Shown here: positions 34,541 to 43,675 of the stretch, one piece after another
How the letters are laid out: each line of letters begins with the position of its first letter
Position numbering within the stretch: position 1 is the first letter of the stretch
Assembly: GCF_003148625.1 (NCBI RefSeq)
Contig: NZ_QGGO01000006.1
Span: forward strand, 186,001-250,000
Source: Arcicella aurantiaca
GTDB lineage: Bacteria; Bacteroidota; Bacteroidia; Cytophagales; Spirosomataceae
Length of the DNA stretch: 64,000 nucleotides
Direction of reading: 5' to 3'
The notes under the pieces: generated by a model
Databases searched by the model: none
What the model saw: only the letters and a program-made list of their open reading frames with translations
Told to the model about the DNA's origin: nothing
Translations under genes and position numbers: made by a program

Positions 34541-37500
34541 ATGAATAAACGTCTCTACGTGATTTTTTGTGTCATTTTTGAAATATTACTATTTCAGCAA
34601 AATATATCACATTCCCAAGCGATGACATCAATTGCGGGAAATGTACAAGTTACATCGACCAATCATCACAATAATCAGCTCTTTCTCAGTAAGTTACTCC
34701 ATGACTACGAAAAGCAGTTTAAAGTATATTTTACCTTTGAAAGTAATCTGATTAAAAACCAAATTGTTAAAAATGACTTTAAAGTTTCGGATAATTTAGA
34801 AGAAAATTTGAATCAAGTTTTAACGCCATTAAGCCTAAAATACACGAAAGTTTCTGATAAATATTACACCATTTCTCAGGGTTTCTTGCAAAAGAAATTA
34901 AAAGCTAATTTACTCACTGAAAACAAGTTACAAGTCAATTTAGAAGACAAAATGCCCGTTAAAATTACCATTTCTGGAACAATAACAGATGAAAATGGTG
35001 CAAAAATGGCAGGGGTTTCAGTGTCAGAAAAGAATACCTCAAACGGAACAATTTCTGATAACAATGGTAATTATTCAATTACCGTTCTGAATGAAAATGC
35101 AATTATTACGTATAGTTTCATAGGTTACTCGTCTCAGGAGGTTGGCGTTGGCAAAAAAGATAAAATAAATATCAAAATGTTGCCAGATGTTCAAGCCTTA
35201 ACAGAGGTAGTAGTAGTAGGATATTCTACCAAAACAAAAGAATCTTTAACGGGTTCAATTTCAACGGTTACTTCAAAAGATATTGAAAATGTGCATGGTG
35301 GTTCAACGGTGAGTTCGAGTTTAGCAGGGAAAATTTCGGGTGTTACTTTCAAAATGCCAGATGGTCGCCCCGGAGCAAGTGCCAATATCCAAATCCGTAA
35401 TATGGGAACACCTTTGTATGTAATTGATGGAATTCAACAAGACGGAGGGCAATTTAACAACCTTGCTCCAAACGATATTGAAAGTATAACCATTCTAAAA
35501 GACGCTTCTGCGGCAATTTATGGGGTACGTGCTGCCAATGGCGTTGTGTTGGTAACGACCAAAAAAGGAAAATTAAACCAAGAAACAAGAATAAATATTG
35601 ATGCTTATACAGGTGGACAAAACTGGACGAGCTTTCCGACAGTTTTAAATAATTCGTATGATTTCATGCAAAATAGAGCTGCCGCCGAAGTAACTTCTTT
35701 TGGCTCAACTTCTATTACACAAGCTGAACTTGAAAAGTATAGAATGGGCGAGTCAGCAGGAGCGGCATACAGAAGTTTTGATTGGAAAAATTTTATCATC
35801 AATAGCAATGCCCCACAAACGTCGTTAAATGCCAATGTTACAGGAGGTTCAGACAAAGTTAATTATTATTTGTCGGCAACAAATCTTTATCAAAATTCAG
35901 TTTTAGGTCGTGAATATTTGTTTAATCGTACTAATATTCAAAGTAATTTAACGGCTCAAATTACGAAAAGATTAAAAGTGGGTGTTCAAATTAACGGACG
36001 TATCGAAACCCGTGAAAATCCCGGTGTTCCCGGTGGAGATGATTATAATTTGGCTCGTCAGTCACTTTACATCAATACGCCTTTAGACCGCCCTTATGCC
36101 AATGACAATCCTAATTATCTGAAAGACAACGGCAATAAAACCAATGCAAACTGGGCATTTTTGAATTACAAAATCTCAGGAAAATACAAAAACGATTGGC
36201 GAGTTTTACAAAGTAATTTTAGTGCAGAATACCAAATTCCCGGCATAGAAGGGCTTACGGTGAAAGGATTTTATTCGTATTATTTAGCGGACTATCTTTT
36301 AAATAATCATGAATACACTTTCAACGCTTATACGTATCGTCCTGAAACGCAAATTTATGAACGTACAAACGGTAGTACAAACCCATGGAGAGAACGTGAA
36401 CAGATTAAACAAATTAATACTACGGGACAATTACAGTTTACTTATTTTAACAAATTCGGGAATCATTCTATTGGAGCAACCTTCGTAGCGGAACGTTTAT
36501 ATACCACTCGTTTACGCAATTGGATTCACGCAGTACCAACTACCAACGCTTTGCCATTAATCTATTTTCCAACGGCTGATAGATATGATGATAGCGACGA
36601 CCAGACGGCTCGTTTGGGTTATGTTGGAAAAGTAGATTATAACTATGCCGATAAATATTACATAGAATTATCGGCAAGAAGAGACGCTTCCTATCTTTTT
36701 GCAGCTGATAAAAGAGTTGGATATTTCCCCGGCGTTTCTGTGGGTTGGAGAATTACCAACGAACCTTTCATGAAAAACCTTTTGAAGGATAGAACTGACA
36801 TTCTTTCAGATTTAAAATTGAGAGCTTCTTATGGTATTTTGGGAGACGACAGAAATCCGAATGATTCAAATAGTCCACTTGTTCGTCAATTTGGTTATTT
36901 AGAAGGATATAATTACAATCAAGGAACGGCTATTTTAGGAAATGCTGCCGTAGTAGGTTCTGCTGATGCGGGTGTACCTGTGACTAATATTTCATGGTTG
37001 AGAAGTGAAGTGAAAAACTTCGGGATTGATTACAGCCTTTTTAACAGAAAATTATCAGGTTCATTTGATTTTTTCTATCGTAAAAGAGACGGACTTTTAG
37101 CTTCTAAAACAGATATTGTTGTGCCAACTGAAATTGGATATTCGTTACCTCAAGAAAACCTAAATAGCGATTCGCAAGGTGGTGGAGAAATGTCATTATC
37201 ATATTCTACAAGTATCAATGAGTTGAAAATTAACATTGGCGGAAATATTAGTTACTCACGTTCAAAAAATGTTGATTTTTATAAACCAGCTTTTAATAAC
37301 TCTTGGGACCAATACAGAAACTCGGGCGTAAACAGATATAAAAATATTAACTGGGGATACGAAGTAGTTGGACAATTTACATCACAGGAACAAATCAATA
37401 ATTATCCTGCCAACATTGATGGAAGAGGTAACCGTACTTTATTACCGGGAGATTTAATTTATAAAGACCAAAATAATGACGGAAAAATTGATGAATACGA

Positions 37501-38044
37501 CCAAAGACCAATCGGTTTGGGTTTAGGCACTCAACCAAATATTAACTACGGAATTAATTTAGGTTTAGCTTATAAAAACTTTGATTTAAACATTGATTTC
37601 TCAGGAGCAAGCGGATACACGTGGAATCAGAACTGGGAAACTCGTTGGGCATTTCAAAATAATGGGAACTTAAATACCATTTTCTTAGATAGTTGGAGAA
37701 GAACAGACATTTATGACGTTAATTCTGCATGGATTCCGGGAAAATATCCTACAAACCGTTACAACGTAGGGACAAGTCACAGTAATTATGCTCCAACATC
37801 ATCATTCTGGTTACACGATGTTACGTATTTGAGACTTAGAACTTTAGCATTAGGATATACTTTGCCTGTGAAAATTTTGAGCAAGGCAAAAATTAGAAAA
37901 ATGCGTATTTACGTGAATACTTACAACCTTTTATCATTTGACAACCTAAAACAATACGGTGTTGACCCTGAAGTTCAAGACGATAATGGTTTACAATTTC
38001 CTCAAAATAAATTTGTAAACGTAGGAATCAACCTTTCACTATAA
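34541..38044 (+). CDS. SusC/RagA-family TonB-dependent transporter with STN domain
   Basis: 1167 residues. After a signal peptide (to about HSQA) comes a divergent STN domain (about 50-112; KVYFTFESNLI), the carboxypeptidase-like domain (about 145-215; ISGTITDENGAKMAGVSVSE), EVVVVGYST, the plug (GAANGVVLVTTKKGK-like) and the barrel, ending NVGINLSL. It forms an import complex with the SusD encoded 19 bases downstream. The glycan is not evident, but the operon also carries a GH5-like enzyme. Confidence 0.95.
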   Translation: MNKRLYVIFCVIFEILLFQQNISHSQAMTSIAGNVQVTSTNHHNNQLFLSKLLHDYEKQFKVYFTFESNLIKNQIVKNDFKVSDNLEENLNQVLTPLSLKYTKVSDKYYTISQGFLQKKLKANLLTENKLQVNLEDKMPVKITISGTITDENGAKMAGVSVSEKNTSNGTISDNNGNYSITVLNENAIITYSFIGYSSQEVGVGKKDKINIKMLPDVQALTEVVVVGYSTKTKESLTGSISTVTSKDIENVHGGSTVSSSLAGKISGVTFKMPDGRPGASANIQIRNMGTPLYVIDGIQQDGGQFNNLAPNDIESITILKDASAAIYGVRAANGVVLVTTKKGKLNQETRINIDAYTGGQNWTSFPTVLNNSYDFMQNRAAAEVTSFGSTSITQAELEKYRMGESAGAAYRSFDWKNFIINSNAPQTSLNANVTGGSDKVNYYLSATNLYQNSVLGREYLFNRTNIQSNLTAQITKRLKVGVQINGRIETRENPGVPGGDDYNLARQSLYINTPLDRPYANDNPNYLKDNGNKTNANWAFLNYKISGKYKNDWRVLQSNFSAEYQIPGIEGLTVKGFYSYYLADYLLNNHEYTFNAYTYRPETQIYERTNGSTNPWREREQIKQINTTGQLQFTYFNKFGNHSIGATFVAERLYTTRLRNWIHAVPTTNALPLIYFPTADRYDDSDDQTARLGYVGKVDYNYADKYYIELSARRDASYLFAADKRVGYFPGVSVGWRITNEPFMKNLLKDRTDILSDLKLRASYGILGDDRNPNDSNSPLVRQFGYLEGYNYNQGTAILGNAAVVGSADAGVPVTNISWLRSEVKNFGIDYSLFNRKLSGSFDFFYRKRDGLLASKTDIVVPTEIGYSLPQENLNSDSQGGGEMSLSYSTSINELKINIGGNISYSRSKNVDFYKPAFNNSWDQYRNSGVNRYKNINWGYEVVGQFTSQEQINNYPANIDGRGNRTLLPGDLIYKDQNNDGKIDEYDQRPIGLGLGTQPNINYGINLGLAYKNFDLNIDFSGASGYTWNQNWETRWAFQNNGNLNTIFLDSWRRTDIYDVNSAWIPGKYPTNRYNVGTSHSNYAPTSSFWLHDVTYLRLRTLALGYTLPVKILSKAKIRKMRIYVNTYNLLSFDNLKQYGVDPEVQDDNGLQFPQNKFVNVGINLSL

Positions 38045-38063
38045 TTTATAAAAAACATTCTCA

Positions 38064-39968
38064 ATGAAAAAATATATATACGTTTTCCTCTCTTTTCTGG
38101 TAATTGGAACAGGAGGATGCTCAAGTGATAGTGAGTTTTTAGATATTTCGCCAACCTCAATTTTAAGTAACGAACAGGCTTTTTCAGACCCTGCACAAGT
38201 ATTATCAATTCTTGCCAATTTGTATAATCGTCAGGTTGATATTACCAGTTTTAATAACTCTTGGAGTTCATTTGTAGATTTTGGAGAAAGCTTCCCTTCT
38301 GACGGGAATTATTCTACCGTACAAAATAACGGTTGGGGTTATGGCAGTTGGGGAACTTGGGATTATGGTTATATCAGAGACTTAAATTTGTTCATTAAAA
38401 GAGATAGTGCCGCCACTGCATTGTCGGTAGTTGATAAAGCCCGTTTCTCAGCAGAAGCCCGTTTTTTAAGAGCCAATTATTATTTTGAAATGACTAAAAG
38501 AATGGGCGGTGTACCCTTAATTTTAGAACCACTTTTGTATGATTTCAACGGCGACCCATCGTATCTGAGAAAGCCACGTGCCAAAGAATATGAAATGTAC
38601 GATTTCATTATTAAAGAAGCTGAAGCAATTAAAAACGACCTTCCTGCCAACTTAAACGATAGGTCACGTGCATCAAAAGGAGCAGTTTTGGCAATGGAAG
38701 CAAGAGCAGCCTTATATGCGGCTTCAATTGCAAAATACGGAGCTAATACGCCTGTCGTGAAATTATCAGGAGATGAAGTTGGTATTCCTGCAAATAAAGC
38801 TGATGGCTACTACCAAATTGCTCTGAGAGCTGCCAAAGAAATTATTAGTGGCTCAGCAGGTGGATATGCACTTTATCAAAATAAACCTGATTTAGCCGAA
38901 AATTTTGCCAACTTATTTTTGGATAAAGAAGTAAATAATAAAGAGTCGATTTTCTTTGAAGACTATAAATTAAAAACTTCAAAAGTTCACAACTTTACCA
39001 CAAGCAATCAACCATTTTCATCAGGAGAAGAATCGGCAAATGGTGATGCAGGACGTATTAATCCGTCTTTAAATTTGGTAGAAAATTTTGAAAAATTAGA
39101 TAATACTTTTGCTCCAATGGCACATCAAGATGCTAACGGGCAACCTATTTATTACAACAATCCAATTGATATTTTTGCAGGAAGAGACGCCCGTTTGGCA
39201 GGAACGATAATTTTACCCGGTTCAGCTTTTAAAGGTCAGCAGTTGGATATTTGGGCAGGATATAAATTAGGAAACGGACAAGTGGTGACTAACCAAGACG
39301 CCAGCAGATTTGTGGCTTTACCGAATACCTCAAATCCTGTTCAAGTTTTAGGAAAAGACGGGCCTTATAATGGAAATGTAAACCGTACACAAACAGGTTT
39401 TTATATCCGTAAATACCTTGACCCAACACCGGGAGCAGGTTCAAGAGGGACAAATAGTGCAGTTGCTTTTATTCGTTACCGATATGCAGAAGTGCTATTA
39501 AATGCCGCTGAGGCAGCTTTTGAGTTAGGTTTAAATGCTGATGCCGTAAACTATATTAATCAAGTGAGAGCAAGAGCAGGTTTAACAATTCCGTTAAAAT
39601 CTTCAGATTTAACTTTTGATAGAATAGTGCATGAAAGACGTGTGGAATTGGCTTACGAAGGACATTTCTTATTTGACATGAAGCGTTGGAGATTAGCTCA
39701 TGTTGTTTGGGATGGCGGCAAAATGACTACTTCAGAATTAGTATCGAATATCGGAAAAGCAACAAAACGCAACACACAACCTTTCGGATTGTGGCCTTAT
39801 AAATTTTATGACCCTACAAGTCCGAATAACGGTAAATGGGTTTTTGATGTAGTTTTACCAAATCTTGTAACAGGTGCAAACAATTTTCAGTTTGGTAATT
39901 ATTATTCAGCAATTGACAACAACATTATTGCGGCGAATCCAAAATTAGTGAGACAGCCCAATCAATAA
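38064..39968 (+). CDS. SusD/RagB-family glycan-binding lipoprotein
   Basis: 634 residues. The lipobox is TGGC followed by Ser-Ser-Asp-Ser-Glu, a surface-export type signal. TPR-type motif SAEARFLRANYYFEMTKRMG near the N-terminus and the C-terminal HERRVELAYEGHFLFDMKRW identify the family. It is larger than the other SusD proteins here. It is partner of the SusC directly upstream. Confidence 0.94.
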   Translation: MKKYIYVFLSFLVIGTGGCSSDSEFLDISPTSILSNEQAFSDPAQVLSILANLYNRQVDITSFNNSWSSFVDFGESFPSDGNYSTVQNNGWGYGSWGTWDYGYIRDLNLFIKRDSAATALSVVDKARFSAEARFLRANYYFEMTKRMGGVPLILEPLLYDFNGDPSYLRKPRAKEYEMYDFIIKEAEAIKNDLPANLNDRSRASKGAVLAMEARAALYAASIAKYGANTPVVKLSGDEVGIPANKADGYYQIALRAAKEIISGSAGGYALYQNKPDLAENFANLFLDKEVNNKESIFFEDYKLKTSKVHNFTTSNQPFSSGEESANGDAGRINPSLNLVENFEKLDNTFAPMAHQDANGQPIYYNNPIDIFAGRDARLAGTIILPGSAFKGQQLDIWAGYKLGNGQVVTNQDASRFVALPNTSNPVQVLGKDGPYNGNVNRTQTGFYIRKYLDPTPGAGSRGTNSAVAFIRYRYAEVLLNAAEAAFELGLNADAVNYINQVRARAGLTIPLKSSDLTFDRIVHERRVELAYEGHFLFDMKRWRLAHVVWDGGKMTTSELVSNIGKATKRNTQPFGLWPYKFYDPTSPNNGKWVFDVVLPNLVTGANNFQFGNYYSAIDNNIIAANPKLVRQPNQ

Positions 39969-39995
39969 GTTACTGATAAACAAAAGATTATAAAT

Positions 39996-40694
39996 ATGAA
40001 AATTTCACATATATTCATTTTTGCATTAATGCTAACGGCTTTATTTTCTTGTGAAAGAGATAATTATCAGCCACCATCTGTTACCCTAAGCGGACGATTA
40101 GTTTATAAAGGAGTTCCGATTCCCTTAGAATATAATCAAGTTCCGTATCAACTTTATCAATATGGTTTTGGCAAAGTTGGTCCTATTAGCCAATCTTTTA
40201 CGCAAGACGGGGCATTTTCTTCATTGCTTTTTGCAGGAGATTATAAATTCACGATAATTAATGCAACTGTACCTTTTAAATGGCCACAAACAGTTGCAGG
40301 TAAACCCGATTCATTAACCATCAATTTGTCGTCAGATAAAACCATGGATATTGAAGTGACACCATATTACATGGTTCGTGATGCTAAAATTTCTGCGGCT
40401 TCAAATAAAGTTAATTCAACTTTCAAAATTGAAAAAACACTTTTAGATGCCAGTGGTAAAAATTTCAGTAGAGCAGTATTATTTATTAATAAAACTCAGT
40501 TTGTGTCAACTAATGATAATATCGCTTCTGTTTCAATAAATGCCTCAGAAATCACAGACTTAAATAATGTAAACTTGAGTGTAAATATTCCGAGTATCGT
40601 TCCCACACAAAATTATGTTTTTGCAAGAGTGGGCGTACAAATTGCTGGTATTAATAGTTGGGTATTTTCTCCGATTCAAAAACTTACATTTTAG
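39996..40694 (+). CDS. DUF3823 surface lipoprotein
   Basis: 232 residues with lipobox LFSC followed by Glu-Arg-Asp. The two beta-sandwich halves include SGRLVYKGVPIPLEYNQVP, FAGDYKFTI and FARVGVQIAG, as in DUF3823 proteins, which are regularly encoded just after susC/susD in Bacteroidota and are thought to be surface glycan-binding accessories. It sits 27 bases after susD. No catalytic residues are evident. Confidence 0.85.
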   Translation: MKISHIFIFALMLTALFSCERDNYQPPSVTLSGRLVYKGVPIPLEYNQVPYQLYQYGFGKVGPISQSFTQDGAFSSLLFAGDYKFTIINATVPFKWPQTVAGKPDSLTINLSSDKTMDIEVTPYYMVRDAKISAASNKVNSTFKIEKTLLDASGKNFSRAVLFINKTQFVSTNDNIASVSINASEITDLNNVNLSVNIPSIVPTQNYVFARVGVQIAGINSWVFSPIQKLTF

Positions 40695-40696
40695 AA

Positions 40697-40773
40697 ATTT
40701 ATGTAGTTAATTTTCAGTACATTGGAGAGGAATTAGACATACAATTAAGGATTGTTAGCATTTCTACATAAAT
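40697..40773. repeat. Widely spaced inverted repeat in an intergenic gap
   Basis: ATTTATGTAG (40697-40706) and CTACATAAAT (40764-40773) are perfect inverted 10-mers 57 bases apart, directly after the DUF3823 gene. Whether this is a structure or chance cannot be decided by eye. Confidence 0.35.
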
Positions 40774-40860
40774 AGTTTATTTTTTATTAAAGCACATTGG
40801 ATAAATAATAGATTCTACACTTATTCCCCAATCAAAATTCAAATTTTTATCTTTTTAAAC

Positions 40861-41904
40861 ATGAAAAAATTACTTTTATTACTGTTGTTGATTAACGTTT
40901 TTCAGGCAAATGCACAACAATGGACGGCAGAAAAAGCAAATACTTGGTATGCCAAACAACCGCTTTTTGTTGGAGCAAATTTTATCCCAAGCACTGCCAT
41001 CAATGAACTTGAAATGTGGCAAGCTGAAACGTTTGACCCTGTTACTATCGACCGAGAATTGGGTTGGGCTGAAGGTTTAGGCATGAATATTATGCGAGTT
41101 TTTTTACATAATATTCCTTACGAAACCGATAAAGCGGGCTTTTTGAAAAGAATGAATGAGTTTTTGACCATTGCCGACAAACATCATATCAAAATCATGT
41201 TTGTGTTGTATGATTCTTGTTGGAATGACGACCCAAAAGCTGGAAAACAAATGGAGCCAAAAGTTGGGGTTCATAATTCGGGTTGGGCAAGATGTCCGGG
41301 TACGAAAATGTTATTCGATTCAAGAACTTGGGGAAGATTAGAAGATTACACAAAAGGTGTTATTGGGGCATTCGCCAATGATAATCGTGTAATTGTATGG
41401 GATATGTACAATGAACCTTCAAATTCGGGTTATTTAGATGCGGTAGTGCCGCTTTTGAAAAAGTCTTTCGAATGGGCAAGAGCAGCTAAACCATCTCAGC
41501 CAATTACAGCAGGTTGGTGGCACGACCACCCTTTGAGTAATGAATTTATGTTGAACAATTCGGATATTATTACCTTCCATAATTATCGTTCTCCAGAAGA
41601 TTTAGAAAAAGCAATCAAAGGTTTTCAAGAAACCTATAAACGCCCTGTCATTTGTACAGAATACATGGCTCGTAAACACAAAAGCACTTTTGAAACTTGT
41701 TTGCCTATCTTTGAAAAATATAAAGTTGGAGCGATTAACTGGGGCTTAGTGAAAGGAAAAACTAATACTATTTATGCTTGGGACGAACCGCTACCAAGTG
41801 GAGAAGAACCCAAATTATGGTTTCATGATATTTTCAGAGCAGACGGTGCTATTTACAAACAAAGTGAAGTAGATGCTATAAAAATGACTACGCACAAGAA
41901 GTAA
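40861..41904 (+). CDS. GH5-like cellulase-superfamily glycoside hydrolase
   Basis: 347 residues with a signal peptide ending NANAQ. It has a TIM barrel with GMNIMRVFLHN, an acid/base Glu in WDMYNEPSN (about 184) and a nucleophile Glu in VICTEYMARK (about 265), then GAINWGLVKGK. These proteins are often labelled 1,4-beta-xylanase or cellulase in Bacteroidota; the class is a clan GH-A retaining enzyme, but the exact substrate is uncertain. It is the only hydrolase of the second susC/susD operon, 166 bases after the DUF3823 gene. Confidence 0.82.
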   Translation: MKKLLLLLLLINVFQANAQQWTAEKANTWYAKQPLFVGANFIPSTAINELEMWQAETFDPVTIDRELGWAEGLGMNIMRVFLHNIPYETDKAGFLKRMNEFLTIADKHHIKIMFVLYDSCWNDDPKAGKQMEPKVGVHNSGWARCPGTKMLFDSRTWGRLEDYTKGVIGAFANDNRVIVWDMYNEPSNSGYLDAVVPLLKKSFEWARAAKPSQPITAGWWHDHPLSNEFMLNNSDIITFHNYRSPEDLEKAIKGFQETYKRPVICTEYMARKHKSTFETCLPIFEKYKVGAINWGLVKGKTNTIYAWDEPLPSGEEPKLWFHDIFRADGAIYKQSEVDAIKMTTHKK

Positions 41905-41955
41905 ATGGTAAAGGAATCCATGTAGGGTTCTCGAAAATAATTGAAATGGCAAAAC

Positions 41956-42007
41956 AATAGTCGTAAGTTATGATTGTAGATTTTTTCTACCATAGCTTAC
42001 GACTATT
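41956..42007. terminator. Bidirectional hairpin between convergent genes
   Basis: AATAGTCGTAAGTTATG (41956-41972) pairs with CATAGCTTACGACTATT (41991-42007) with one mismatch; the loop itself has GTAGA/CTAC. CTTTT follows on the plus strand. It separates the GH5-like and GH105 genes. A small GAGCC-TAC-GGCTC hairpin with TTTATT follows at 42047-42065. Confidence 0.7.
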
Positions 42008-42104
42008 CTTTTGCTGAAATAAATTTCGGGGGCTATAAAATCTCCCGAGCCTACGGCTCTTTATTATGGCTACAACTTAACAAAATAATTCAGCTAAGAG
42101 CTAT

Positions 42105-43295
42105 TTACTTTTTGCCTTTTAAAGTCTCAAACTCTAATGCTAACATGATAAATGGCCCTACCGATTTGGGGTCATTATCTCTTTTTACTTCTTTGCAATA
42201 ATATTCGTAGCTTCCATCTCTGTACGGATTTCCACCCAAACCAGCTCCCGCACAAGCATCTGTGATGCTAATCTTTTGGTCAGATTCTACCCGAATAAAG
42301 TGCTTTAAAATTCCTGCATAGCCTTTTTGTGCAGTTTGGATGTATTCTGGCTGAATATATTTTCTTTTACCTGCTTTTATCAAAAAATAGACAAACATAG
42401 TAGATGCCGACGATTCCAGATAGTTTTCTGGTTGTTTGCCAACGTCCATCACTTGATACCACAGTCCTGAAGAAGAATCTTGATATTTTTTAAGTGTTTG
42501 AGCCATTTCTTGAGTTATTTTCAAAATGGTTTTGTATTGTGGATGTTCCTTCGGAAAATAATCAAGCACATCAACCAATGCCATAGCGTACCAACCCATG
42601 CCACGCCCCCAAACATGAGCCGATTTGCCTGTTTGTTTATCAGCCCAACGTTGTTCTTTGCTTTCGTCCCAACCATGATGATAAAGCCCAGTTTCGAGAT
42701 TTTTATTATGCTTATCAATCAAAATAATCTGATTCGCAATATCTGAAAACAATTCTGGCTCATTAAAAACCTTAGCGTATTGTGCCAAAAAGGGCGTTCC
42801 CATGTATAAACCGTCTAACCACATTTGATGCGGATAATGTTTTTTATGCCAAAAACCACCTTCTGAAGTTCTTGGATGCGTTAGCATTTGGCTACGTAAC
42901 AATTTGATGGCTTTTTCATATTTTGCCTCATGTGTTTTTTCATAAATGGCAAAAAGAAATTTTCCTGCATTGAGAGCATCAATATTGTAGGCATCAACTT
43001 TATACGTTTTGATACTTCCATCTTCATTGATGAGGTCGTCAGCGTATTTTTTTATGTAATTGTAATATTTTTCATTTCCCGATTGTCTCCAAAGTTGTTC
43101 GAGAGAACTACAAACTAAACCATTACAATAACCCCAGCGAGGGTCTTTTGAAAAATCAAGCATCCAACCTTCTGGATTTCTTAGAATATCCGAATCCGCC
43201 ATTCTGACAGACCAAGACTCTTTAGATTTTGTAGCAAATGCCAAAGTACAAATCAGTACTATAATGGCAGAACATTTAACGAAAATTGTTTTCAT
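42105..43295 (-). CDS. GH105/GH88-family unsaturated glucuronyl or galacturonyl hydrolase
   Basis: 396 residues, start at MKTIFVKCSA with a signal peptide ending near TLAFA. The (alpha/alpha)6 barrel shows MWLDGLYMGTPFLAQYA (catalytic Asp about 159), HVWGRGMGWYAMALVDVLDY and DACAGAGLGG. These enzymes hydrate the double bond left by pectate or rhamnogalacturonan lyases and release the unsaturated sugar acid. It follows susD of the third locus on the same strand, separated by 380 bases packed with three stem-loops. It is the best clue that this locus targets pectin. Confidence 0.88.
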   Translation of the reverse strand: MKTIFVKCSAIIVLICTLAFATKSKESWSVRMADSDILRNPEGWMLDFSKDPRWGYCNGLVCSSLEQLWRQSGNEKYYNYIKKYADDLINEDGSIKTYKVDAYNIDALNAGKFLFAIYEKTHEAKYEKAIKLLRSQMLTHPRTSEGGFWHKKHYPHQMWLDGLYMGTPFLAQYAKVFNEPELFSDIANQIILIDKHNKNLETGLYHHGWDESKEQRWADKQTGKSAHVWGRGMGWYAMALVDVLDYFPKEHPQYKTILKITQEMAQTLKKYQDSSSGLWYQVMDVGKQPENYLESSASTMFVYFLIKAGKRKYIQPEYIQTAQKGYAGILKHFIRVESDQKISITDACAGAGLGGNPYRDGSYEYYCKEVKRDNDPKSVGPFIMLALEFETLKGKK

Positions 43296-43330
43296 AAAAT
43301 ACATAATTTTTAATTACCACATCATTGAGT

Positions 43331-43440
43331 AATGTTTAATAAGTTTCTTCAACTTCCCGAAAGTTCTTTACCCGCAATGGATATTGTTTCGGGAAGTTCT
43401 ACAAGATTTTGGGATAAAAATTATCCAGATATACTAATAA
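43331..43440. repeat. TTCCCGAAA family element, copy with partial ends
   Basis: AACTTCCCGAAA (43353-43364) pairs with TTTCGGGAAGTT (43389-43400) around the core TTTACCCGCAATGGATATTG. The left flank TAATGTTTAATAAGTTTCTT and right flank TCTACAAGATTTTGG then ATAAAAATTATCCAGATA are shared with the copy near 52.0 kb. It is upstream of GH105. Confidence 0.8.
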
Positions 43441-43472
43441 TACTAACCCAAGCCCAACTTAATTAAGAAAAT

Positions 43473-43502
43473 ATCCCTTGAGATTTTAATTTCTCAAGGG
43501 AT
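43473..43502. terminator. Perfect hairpin downstream of susD
   Basis: ATCCCTTGAGA (43473-43483) and TCTCAAGGGAT (43492-43502) are perfect inverted repeats. On the minus strand it is followed by ATTTTCTTAATT. It could end the susC/susD transcript or protect its 3' end. Confidence 0.6.
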
Positions 43503-43545
43503 TGTTAAATAGATTTGAGGTTTAATGTTTTGGAGCAATAAAGGG

Positions 43546-43666
43546 TTTGTCAGAAGACAAATGATAGCTCACAGATTAAACAGATTTTTGCATTCTATCT
43601 GTGTAAACCTCTGTAAAATCAGTTCAATCTGTGGGCTAAATTTGTCTGGGACAAATAGCTGATAGT
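43546..43666. repeat. Inverted-repeat element, CACAGATT family, copy 2
   Basis: The left half reads TTTGTC...GACAAATGATAG then CTCACAGATTAAACAGATTT; the right half, reverse-complemented, reads CTATTTGTCCCAGACAAATT then CCCACAGATTGAACTGATTT. It lies ten bases downstream of the susD stop, so it could act as a terminator or 3' stabiliser. Confidence 0.75.
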
Positions 43667-43675
43667 TTAAATATT

